From positions 6,324,001 through 6,388,000 of the forward strand of contig NC_047063.1 of NCBI RefSeq assembly GCF_902459465.1: DNA of 64,000 nt, written 5' to 3'. The DNA is from Asterias rubens. Its lineage: Eukaryota > Echinodermata > Asteroidea > Forcipulatida > Asteriidae. Shown here one piece after another: positions 45,616 through 57,600 of this stretch. Under the pieces are notes generated by a model, which saw only the letters and a program-made list of their open reading frames with translations, made no database searches and had not been told where the DNA came from. A program made the position numbers and the translations under genes. Positions within the stretch are counted from its first letter, which is position 1; each line of letters starts with the position of its first letter.

Positions 45616-48600
45616 CTACAGGATGTTACATCCACAGCAACACTGCTGGGGGTATTCTGGAGCATGTACCTTGTGTTCAAAGCCATACACATAGAATGTC
45701 CCTTCTTTGTTGTCCCACTTGTACATAGCCTGGGCAACTGGAATCACACGCACACTGTGACGCTGTAGACAAATCAAATACCAAAAATTGATTACATTAA
45801 CCCTGTAGCTTTTATAAGATTAGAAGTAACATGAACGTACGGAAGGGCCGAGTGGTTAAGAGCACAGGACTCAAGCTCTGAGCCCAATTTCATAAAGATG
45901 CTAACCACCAAAATTTGCTTAGCATGAAATTTCTTCCTGAATAAAAACAGGATTACACATGTACCAACCAAAATTTCCATTTGTTGCATATTGTTCGTGA
46001 CTGGTATTCAGCTGTTGTTTAATTATCCAATGAAGAAGTTTCATGCTATGTAAATTCTTGTGCTTAGCAGTTCTATGACATTGGGCCCTGGTGTTTCTGA
46101 TCAGCAGAGTGTGGGTTCGAGTCCCAGTCATGACACCTGTAAGTCCTGAAGAAAGACACTTAACCATGATGCTTTGTACTTCGGATGGGACGTAAAGCCG
46201 TTGGTCCCGTGTGTTGTGTAATGCATGTAAACCAACCCAGTGCACTTATCGAAGAAAGGGAAGGGGCTCAGCTCGGTGTTCCATGTTTGATCGGCAGCAT
46301 AATTTGCAACAGCACCTTGTACATGACATGATGCTTATAGAATACAATACAATACAATACAATACAACACAATACAATACAACACAACGCAACGCAACGC
46401 AACGCAACGCAACGCAACGCAACGCAACGCAACGCAACGCAACGCAACGCAACGCAACGCAACGCAACGCAACGCAACGCAACGCAACGCAACGCAACGC
46501 AACGCAACGCAACGCAACGCAACGCAACGCAACGCAACGCAACGCAACGCAACGCAACGCAACGCAACGCAACGCAACGCAACGCAACGCAACGCAACGC
46601 AACGCAATGCAATGCAATACAATACAGTAAAATACAATACAATACAATACAACTTTATTGTCCCTGCAAGGGAAGTTCCTTTGGCCTTTTTCGCTCACAC
46701 AAAAACACACCAATAAAAAGAAATAAGGATTAGGTCTCATAATTCAAAAGTAGTCATGGTAGTCCTAAATGCCTTGCAGGAAATACTGTATAATACAGCG
46801 CCAGGAGCGTCACTGTGTGACATGTGCGCTATTAAAAAAGCCACTTAAAAAATGCCAATAAAAAATAACAAAAAGAGGGTTGCAATGCGGTTCAATACAA
46901 TTCAAAACATCTCATAATTCAAAACTAGTCCCACATACCTTGCAGGAAATTTTGCCTGGAGCGTCACTGTGTGACAGATATGTGCGCTATTCAAAAAGCC
47001 ACTCAAATTAAAAAAAAAATTAAATAACAAATAACAATAAGAGGGTTGGTATGCGATTTGATTCAAGTGGAATATGTAAGAAACTTACCTGAGAAATAAT
47101 GCGTTCCAGTGGGAATCCACTGGTGTGTTGCTGAACGAGCTGCTTGGACGCTTGATTGATAGTCTGATCAGGGAAGTGATTAATTGGCCACACCTGACAA
47201 ACACAATTAAAAAGCTTTGCTAATTAGTAAATTCATTCTTATCTATTACTGTAATTTGTGTATAATTAGGGATTGGAAATGAAACAATTGCACAGTTACA
47301 AAGGGTGCATTCGATAAAAATCAAAATGAGACCCAACCGGCTCTTTTCAGAGCCAACACTCACCCTAAGCGATCTACACATGGTTGTACCCGCAAGTTTA
47401 CTATTTATTTATAGTTTCTCCCTTAAATCACGCTTTATATACCTGAAGGGAATCTCAAAGTGCTTCCAACATTATTACCCACCCTGGTCACTCGGCCTTA
47501 AATCATTCCTTAAACCATCTCAGCTCCCTGGGGAGTATACAGCCTGTGCTGGCAATTATGTAGTGCACTGAGCTTATCATTTATGCTATTAGCTCCCTTG
47601 AGTTGACCCCCGGTGGGTTCAAACAGCTTTGACGTCATTCTTGAGGCCAACACTCACTGGTATCAGCCCCAAGGGACCCTGCTTTTGGAGCGGAACACTT
47701 GGGGCTGACTAAGGTCTGGAGCTAGAACCTACTGGGACTAGAACCTACTGGGGCTAGAACCAAATGGGAAGAAAACCTACTGGGGCACGAACTTACTAGG
47801 GCTAGAACCTTCATGGTAAGAACCTATACTGGGGCTAGACCCTACTGGGGCTAGAATCTACTGGGGCTAGAACCTACTGGGGCTAGAATCTACTGGGGCT
47901 AGAACCTACTGGGGCTAGAACCTTCTGGGGCTAGAACCTACTGGGGCTAGAACCTACTGGGGCTAGAACCTTCTGGGGCTAGAACCTTCTGGGGCTAGAA
48001 CCTTCTGGGGCTAGAACCTACTGGGGCTAGAACCTACTGGGGCTAGAACCTACTGGGGCTAGAACCTACTGGGGCTAGAACCTATTGGGCTAGAACTAAC
48101 TCGGGTTGGAACCTACTGGGGCTAGAACCTACTGGGGCTAGAACCTATTGGGGCTAGAACCTATTGGGGCTAAGAACCTACTGGGGCTAGAACCTACTGG
48201 GGCTAAAACCTACCCTCGGCTGCTCCTCAGTGAAGGCTATCTCTCCAGTTACTCCTCTAATCAACTCATCAGGCAGTGAGGTCCGCTCAACGATGTTATC
48301 ACTCATGTGGTTCAGCCTAAACACACAAAAAACATTGATCTCAATCAATTATCAAATTAAAATGTACTTCTCAACCAAATGTCAATTGAACCTTCTCTTA
48401 CACCCGTTTCAGACAGGTGCGCCAGAGACTACCCAAATAAATGTTGGTTTCAGACAGGAGAACTTTACACAACATTTACATTGGCTCTGCTCATGACAAG
48501 ATCAACGTCTGAAACAAAGGCGCTTCAGAGTCCCAACGACTGCATCAGTCCATCTTTTGACTTCTCGCGCGTCCAGTCCCTCCTAACTGTTTCAGACGCA

Positions 48601-51600
48601 CTGTATACTCCTTTTACATAGCACCCTTTATGGTTCACGAGGTGCTGTGGCGCAATATAATAATAAAGAACATTTAATAGAGCGCCGGTATCCGCCTTGA
48701 GGAGAGAAAAAAAAATTAGGACTGAGGATTGTGTGAGTATGCTTGTTTGAACAGGTGAGATTTTAAGTTTGTCTTGAATGTTGTGATGGATGGAGATAAT
48801 TTGACAGTCAGTGGGAGTTGGTTCCACACCCGGGCTGATGCCACAGAAAATGACCTATTGCCCCAAAGAGTGGAAGTTCTAGGCTGATGAAGCATCATGA
48901 GCTCATTAGATTGCAGTCTGGTGTGTATGGGTGGATGAGGTTGATGAGGTATTCTGGAGCATTGCAGCCAATCAAACCAGGAACACGGGGGCGAACCTTC
49001 TCTTTGTTATGAGTGCACTGAGTTCTTTTACGTGTGTTTACACAACACTTGGGACCAACACAGGATATACTTACCATTCTACAGTGAGTTTAATGAACAC
49101 TTTCACATTACAGGCTCCTCCGCATGTGCTACATGTCTCTTGCCCATGGCCATGACAATTATTACATCTAATAAAGAGAAAAACCAAAGTGAAATATCAT
49201 AAATACAAGGCAGTATTTATTACCATCCACTGTTTACACTGTAATCTGAGAATTTGTGCACTAGATATAAAAAAAACTGCTAAAACTTAGGATTCGAAAA
49301 GCCTCTAGCTATCGGGCAATCTCTGTGGTCTAGTTGGTAAGACACTGCTCTAGAATTGCAAAGGTCGTGGGTTCGAATCCAACCTGAGCAATATGCCTGT
49401 GATTTTTTTCACAGCGCTCGGGAAAGTATTGAGTTGGCCTTTACATGCACAGTACTAACAGGTTGATGTAAGGGTAAATCCAAATTCATAAAAACCTCAG
49501 ACAGTTTCGCTATTCCTATTGGTGGAGAGCGCGTCACGTGGGTGTGTATAAACCTTTGATTATGACCAGTAAAAAGTGTTGAAACAGGGGCGCGACAAGC
49601 GAGTTTGCACCTGTGCTTATGAGACAGTTTCTTCATTCCTTTTGGTCGAGAGCAACGGCCGGGACAGTTGTGCCACATCACGCGATACGCACGACGCGCA
49701 GAGCATTCCCTTATATTAAAGGAGTTGTTTACCCAAGGGCTGCGGAGGGCCTTACCATTTCATAGCTTATGGGGTGTTGTGTTGAAAGAAATCATTAAAC
49801 AATAATAATTTTTGCATTTATTTTACTTTTTGACCAAAAGTGTTGATGTTTTTTGACCGAAAAGGTATTTATGAATGGGAATCAAAGTGTGTTGAATTGG
49901 TTTTCAACAAGTGGTTTAAACCCGCCGAGGCCTGTTCTTAATAATATACCTCGACTTTGTCTCGGTAAAATTATCAAGAACCAGGCCTCATTGGGTTTAA
50001 ACCACTAGTTGAAAACCTCTTCACCACACATTGATTCCCTTAATTAATACCCCTTATCCCTGATGCAAATTTAACATCTAGGCAGTGGACACTTTTGGTA
50101 ATTACTCAGAATGATTGTTAGCATAAAAACTTACTTGGTAACAAGCACTGGAGAGCTGTTGATAGTATAAAACATTGTGAGAAATGGCTCCCTCTGAAGT
50201 AACGTAGTTTTCGAGAAAGGTCTAAGTAATTTTCCATGAATTTGATTTTGAGACCTCAGAATTAGATTTTGAGGTCCCGAAATCAAGCATCTAAAAGCAT
50301 ACAACTTCGTGTGACAAGGGTGTTTTTCTTCCATTATTATCTCCCAACTTTGACGACCAATCGAGCTCAAATTTTCACAGGTTTGTTATTTTGAGCATAT
50401 ACATGTTGAGATACACCAAGTGAGAATACTGGTCTTTGGCAACTACCGAAGGTGTCCAGTGTCTTTAAAGACTTACTTCTGGTGTCCAGCTCCATGGCAC
50501 CAGGTACACTCCATGTGACCATGCTGCTGGTGTCCATGGTGTCCATGGTGTCCATGGTTTCCATGGTTTCCATGGTGATGCGGATCATGATGCCCAGGTC
50601 CAGCATGAGGGTTATGGACATGTCCACTTCCATTACAATGATGGCAACGAGTCTGTAAATACAAAGAATGCAAACTAATCAACCACAAAGGAAACTGACT
50701 TGGTAAACTTTAATTACTGTTAGGTTTAAAATACTTTTTAGTTTTAGAAAAGAAAAGATTGACTAAGGTGTGACCAGTGACCTCCAGCACCTGCGACCTC
50801 TGTCACATTAATCTGAAGGAGGCAAAGGCACTGGACACCTTTGTCAGTTGTCATGGACCAGTCTTCTCACTTGGTGTGTCTCAACATATGCATAAAAAAA
50901 CAAATCTGTGAAAATTTGGACTCAATTGGTCATTGAAGTTGCGAGAGAATAACGAACGACACCCTTGTTGCAAACTTCTGCATGCTTTCAGATGCCTAAA
51001 AAAGTACCTTTTAGTTTTTGGATTGAAAAATTGTCTCTTTCACAAAAACTATGATACTTCAGAGGGAGTCGTTTCTCACAATGTTTTATATTATAGTACT
51101 CCTTACAAATATTCTGCCTTTTCATTGGTTTAGCGTGCGTCACATGATATGTCTTAGTTTTACTAGAAATGGCGGCCGTGTGATAGTGCATCGTTTGCTG
51201 TGTGATAGTCCGACGACTACCACACGGCGTGCAGTACCCGGACGCCTTTTTACCCACCTCGAATCCAATCAGTTGTGCATCTGTGTATCTGAAACGCACG
51301 TGCGAGCGTTATGTGTACGAAGATGATAAATAGTCTGTTGGGGTGTTATAAAACAAATATTGACTGCTTTAACTCATGCTTTTACTAATGCTATTTTCCT
51401 GTGGTGCAGCCGAGGGATAAAAAAATGCTCTGGGGATCACCGTTGGAGTCGTAGTTTTAACCATAGCACTCAAAGCAGTCAATACTTGTATATTATCAAC
51501 AGTTCTCCATTGCTCTTTACCAAGTAAGTTTTTAAGCTAACAATTATTTTTGAGTAATTACCAAACTTGGCCAGTGCTTTTAAGGGAATAAATGTACAAC

Positions 51601-54600
51601 TAAACTGTTTTTATATACAACAATCAAACTTTTGTTATCTTGCAATATGTATACACCACAAGGACATTGAAAACTTCAAGGGCAATATGCTTGTTGACAT
51701 TCTGGTTTTATGTTTGTTCTTCTTCAAACGAAACTTAGTCAAAGGTTTGTTTAGTCCTTCCGGACTTTCGGTGTTTCCGGTTGCCAGTGTATCTGCATGC
51801 ACAGAAACTAACCTGTGGAAGTTTGCAGCTAATTCCACTCTTTACCTACATGTACATGTAGTACAGAAAATGTGTTTTTTACTGAAGGATTAGCAGGGAA
51901 CAATTTAGCCCAGTGATCTCGCAGTTGTTCTTGTTTTTTGCACTGCTGGAGAACAACCAAGGGGGAATTTTATTATTCGAGTAAGCGCCATGAGCACTTT
52001 TTGTGGATACCAGCGCTATAGAAGACATCATTATTATTATTAAGCAAGAAATTTAGACTGAACTTATTTTGTGCACACTGAATGCTAAAATAGAGTGGCA
52101 AATCCTGATTTTTGAGGAGCAATTGAAACATTTTGTGTAGCAGTTTGCTCTTCTATACAAGGGAAATCGTTCACTGAATAGCATTCATTTCTTATCATTT
52201 TTTCTCACTGTAACCAAACAGATTCGTTACAGAATTTTTGAATTCGCCATAAAGAATTATCTGTAACAATGTCAATGCTCTCACTGGCAAAATGTTTGGT
52301 TTATCTTTCAAATAAGCTCAACAACAAATGAGTTTGTGTAACTTTCCTTTCAATGAAATGGAATGACCCTGAATATCTTGGTTTTGATTTCTATTTAAAC
52401 CCTTCTTAAATGATAATATATTTTCTTGCCAAAACACCCTGAGCAAATGTTGTCATTTCGGAGACAAAACATTGAAGCCATTATACACGTTCGGAACAGA
52501 ACAAAATTCACAGATTTACAAATAACTTACAGGGTTTACAGAGGGTAATGATGAAAGACTTCTCTTGAAATATTATTCCATAAAATGCTTTACTTGTTGA
52601 GAAAACATTGAAACAATTATCAATTCTCGGATTTATTTTAAACACATGTCATGACACGGCGAAACGTGCGAAAACAAGAGTGCGTTTTCCCGTTATTTTC
52701 TCCCGACTCCGATGACCGATTGAGCCTAAATTTTCACAGGTTTGTTATTTTATATATAAGTTGTGATACACGAAGTGTGGGCCTTTGGACAATACTGTTT
52801 ACCGAAAGTGTCCAATGGCTTTAATATCGATCCTATAAGCTAAACTAGTAGTGTAAGCCACTTTGCTATACCTTCCGCACCCGGGTAGTAGTTAAAAAGC
52901 AGGATAGTTCTTTTCAGAACTGAGAAGTCTCCCGAACATCTACTCCGCGGTAGTAGAAAAAAGAAATACAGTTCTCTAAGAACAAACTCTATCTGGCAAG
53001 TAGATACACACATGGTGTTACCGCAAACCAAATATATATTGATACCTCACCATGCAATGCCTCAAATTCTATACAAGCTTTAAACACAAATGAATTGGTG
53101 TAAGTTTCTTTTCAATGAAATGGAATGACCCTGAATATCTTTGTTTTGATTTCTATTTAAACCCTTCTTAAATGATAATATATTTTCTTGCCAAAACACC
53201 CTGAGAAAATGTTGAAATTTCTCCTAAAATGCGCGCTACATCGTAGAGTGTCATGGCCGAGTGGTTAAGAGCATCGAATTCAAGTTCTGGTGCTACATGT
53301 AATTCACCGGAGTGTAGGTTCGAATACCGGTCATGACACTTGTGTCCTTGAGCAAGATACTTTACTATAGTTGCTTCTCTTTACCCAGGGGTATAAATGG
53401 GTACCTGCGAGGGTAAAGGTTGATATTGTGAATGAAAAAGCCTTGGAGCGATATAAACTGTTGCCCAGGTTGTATACTCCCAAGGCAGCTGAGAAACATT
53501 GAAAAGGGATGTTATTGGCCCTATGACCAGGGCACTAATGTAAAGCGCATTGATACGGTTATTGTGAAATGCGCTATATAAGAACTGGTTATTATTATTA
53601 TTATTATTATTATTACACCATATATCACAAACATTCTGAGGTTAAAAAAACACATTCTGAATGCATTTTGTTCTTGCATCACCTTGTGAAACGGAACAGT
53701 CAAGATTTCACGTGACGACTATATTCTGGGACAATCTCTCAAAAGCATCTAGTTTATCTGAAGGGAATTACTATAGAGTATAAATCACATTATACACTGT
53801 TTGCTTGATACACACACTGTAATACAGGAAGTATGTGTGTTTGCTTTGATAAGTGCAACGTTTAAAGGCACTGGACACTATTGATAACTATACTCAAAGC
53901 AATAGGAGACTTTCCAACGCTAGGCGGCAGCAGACATACCGGGTAAATTTCCATTGTTTACGCAGTTCTGAACATGCGCATAATTCTGAGAACAATGGAT
54001 TTACCCGGTAAGTCTGCTGCCCTCTATCGTCCCAGAAAGTCTCCTATTGTTAGCATAAAAACTTACTTGATAACGAGCAGTGGGGAGAGGTTGATGGTAT
54101 AAAACATTGTGAGAAATGGCTCCCTCTGAAGTAACATAGTTTTTGAGAAAGAGGTATTTTCTCACTCAATAAGACTTCACAGGCCTGAAGCCTTTTTTAG
54201 GCATCCTGAAAGCACACAAATTTGTGCAACAAGGGTGCTTTTCTTACATTATTTTTTGTAACTTTTATGACCACTATAGTCTAAATTTTTACAGGTTTGT
54301 TATTTGATGCATATGTTGGGATACACCAAGTGAGAAGACTGGTCTTTGACAATTACCAAAGGTGTCGGGTGCCTTTAACCTACTACTTAGAGCGTAGTTT
54401 GAACTGTGGTGATATTTATAGGCTATCCTTATTACAAAGCTATTAACCCTTATCATTCCAACCCTTCAATGTCCAACTCCATTTTGGTTTCATTTTGTTT
54501 GGGGATTGCACAAGTAAACTGATTATGCTTGATCTCAGGCATACCACCATAATCAGTGTCCAATCTTGTGGGTGTTGAGTTAAATTAATATGGTGTTGGA

Positions 54601-57600
54601 TTTTGTGAGATGGAGTGAGACAGGATCCTACATGTAGGAAAGTGTTAAAGGGAATTAAAAGAGCTACATAGATTGGTGGTAGCGCTGGTAAAAAGTCACA
54701 GACAGGGAGTGTTCATGTTTTGAGTGATTAACAATGAACATGATATAACAAAACCTAAGAGTTAGGAGAAAATAGTAAAAAACCACGCACATTTTTCAGT
54801 GTGTAAACACATCGTCCATTATTTTTATTGTACAATGTAGCAACTTAAATCATCTGTTGCATTGCTTTTGTTTAGGTTTTCATATACAGTTTTCTCAGAA
54901 TATGACTTCATTTCAGAGGGAAATATTTCACACAAAAATTGTTCTAGTATAAACTAAATACAGAGCTTTCAGACTGAAACTAAAAAAATGTTTTTTATCC
55001 GAGTAATATGCCTGTGAGATTTTTTCAAAGAACCTGGGAAAGTACAAAGTACTGAGTATTCAATAAACTAAAATTTATATTATTTTTACCATTCTTGTTT
55101 AATACCTTTAAGGTAAAAAGAGACTAGTTAGACACAATTAAAGTGAGTAGGATTTGAAACTTTGCATGGTGGAGATACGAGTAAGGTTTGCGGTAACACC
55201 ATGTAATGATAATCTCTAATTGAGTTGGGGTGGTTCTGAAAAGAACCGTTGGTTTCAACTTGATGTTTTGATCAGTATGCTCTGATCGTCTTCTGGCATG
55301 TCTGAAGAAAAAAAAATTATAGTGAGCACTATTTAACTTACGTTTCCATCTCCATGGCACTTGTGACAGCGTTTGCGTCCAATACCAGCACAGTCATGGC
55401 AAGGCTATGAGGCAAGAGATAAATCACACTCTACTTAAATCAAGCCATTCTCAGAATACAACACACCAAGAAACATTGAAACACCTCTTGTGGCTCGCAG
55501 AGGACCGTACAACAAGTTGGGCTGGCAAAAAGTCATAAGCGCTTTATTTGCAAACTTTCCTTTCAAGACACTAAAAATGGTTTGTTTTCTCTCACTCTGC
55601 TGAAAATCAATTGTGCTAATTATGAAACTGAGCAATGGTCAAAATTATTCTATGGCTAAATTTTATGTTCCCATCAATAACTTTGTTAAACTTAAGTATT
55701 TGAAGAAACAGAATTGCATAAAACTCAATAAAATAATAGTTTGTATTTATATAATGCTTTATACACCCAAAGGGCATCTCAGAGCACTAACATACAGTAT
55801 TTTATGCAAGCTATGGGACTAAGTTTGAGACCTACTCCTTTTACATAGCACCATGATGGTTTACAAGGTGCTGTGGTGCAATATGCTGCCAACCCAGACA
55901 AAACCACCACGGCAAACCTCTTCTATTTTCGATAATTGCACTGGTTTCTTTTACATGCGTAACATAACACACGGGACCAACGGCTTTACGTCCCATCCGA
56001 GGAACGAAGCAATGGCTAAGTGTCTTGCTTAAGGACACAAAGTGTCACGACTAGGACTCGAACACACACTCTGCTGATCAGAAACACCAGAGTTTGAATT
56101 CGTTGCTCTTGACCGCTCGGCCTCGCCACTTCCACGAATATGGTTTGAACCAGTATGTTCCCAGATGTTTGAATACGCACAAGACTTGCACAGTCTATGG
56201 TGAGCATTGTCTAACTGTGTACCTTGACTGACGCAGTGTGGGGCACTTCAATCTCAGCTCTGTGATTCTTGAACTTAGCTGGCGGTGTACACTGCAGATC
56301 CCATGGGCCTGGGGCAGGTCCATTGGTAGGTCCATCAATCATTTGACCTGTGCAATCATAAAATAATATTAACAATCCTTCAATTGACTATAAATCTGCA
56401 ATGACTTCACATAAGGTTGTAAATTCACATATCATGCATCTTTACAATGATTGCTTGAAAATAAACCCTCCCTTGAAACACTACCCCAAACCAGCTCCCA
56501 TGAGTGTTCCATCTTGTGAGTTTTCTTTTTTGTATTTGCTTTTTTTTCGGATTGGATGTAAAGCCGTTGGTCCTGTGTGTCGTGTATCGCATGTAAAAGA
56601 ACCCAGTGCACTTATATCAAAAAGAGAAGGGGTTCGCCCCAGTGGTCCTGGCTATGGCTTCTAAATGCGCTGTAGCACCTTGTAAACCCTTATAAGGTGC
56701 TAAATAGTTGGGTCTCAGAATTCATAACTTTCAATAGCCTCTCTTTCTGTATAAATGTATATACTAAGCGCCTTGAGTACCTTGTTGGTAGATACGTGTG
56801 CTATAAAAGACTTTTGATACTATTATTACATAGAGATACCCTCTGTCTGCCCTATCTATCGATGCCTCGCGATTCGAAAATGGAAAATGTCAAATGTCAA
56901 TATTTCTTTACCTTTGAAAGGTTCTGAAGACCAAGCTGTAGTTCGCTTCTCGGTGAATGTTTCCAACTTGTACTGCATTAGGAAGTTTAGAAAACAATCA
57001 CAGTTAAAACCATGCAACCTTGAATATTACTTGACTGAAGCAATTACTTTGTAAATCTATTGTTTAAAAAAAAAGACAGTATATTAAGTAAAAGTGAAAC
57101 ATTCTGATCACAAGTCATGAAAACTTCGTGCAATGTATAGAATGCATAATTCTGCATAATTCTTAATTCTTTCAATGATGCATGTAGACGGAATTGCTTC
57201 CTCTGTATCAACTACCAATTAACGTATGTTAGGGCCTTTTTAATTATTTTTTGTCGTGTCATTACAATATCCTGTCACTTGGTATCATTCTGCGATAATA
57301 AGCCTGAACATTTTCTATTTGGCATTGTGAACCCTAAATACAGATTTCAAGCCTGGAATGTTACATGTACATGTATGTCTTGGCCTTGGTGCCCCTGCAT
57401 ATGCTCTTTATGATTTTCAATGGACACTATTGGTAATTGTTAAAGACCAGTCTTCTCACTTGGTGTATCTCAACATATGCATAAAATAACTAACCTGTGA
57501 AAATTTGAGCTCAATCGGTCATCAAAGTTGCGAGATAATAATGAAAGAAAAAAACACCCTTGTCACATGAAGTTGTGTGCGTTTAGATGGTTGATTTCGA

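Larger units (their letters stand above)
52322..53220. repeat. Direct duplication of about 130 bp, 635 bp apart
   Basis: 52322-52452 and 53087-53217 share ATGAAATGGAATGACCCTG...TTTCTATTTAAACCCTTC...CAAAACACCCTGAG. The space between holds the T2 MITE (52476-52820) and repeat X (52845-53040). Confidence 0.88.

Noticed and set aside
46211..46740. Frames of 100-164 codons on both strands, made of CVALR or NATQR repeats
   Set aside because: They are the reading frames of the 5-bp microsatellite, which is stop-free in several phases. No start context or homology; the region is an SSUH2 intron.
50452..50658. Plus-strand frame rich in MVSMVSM
   Set aside because: Shadow of the His/Gly-coding exon 7 of SSUH2 on the other strand.
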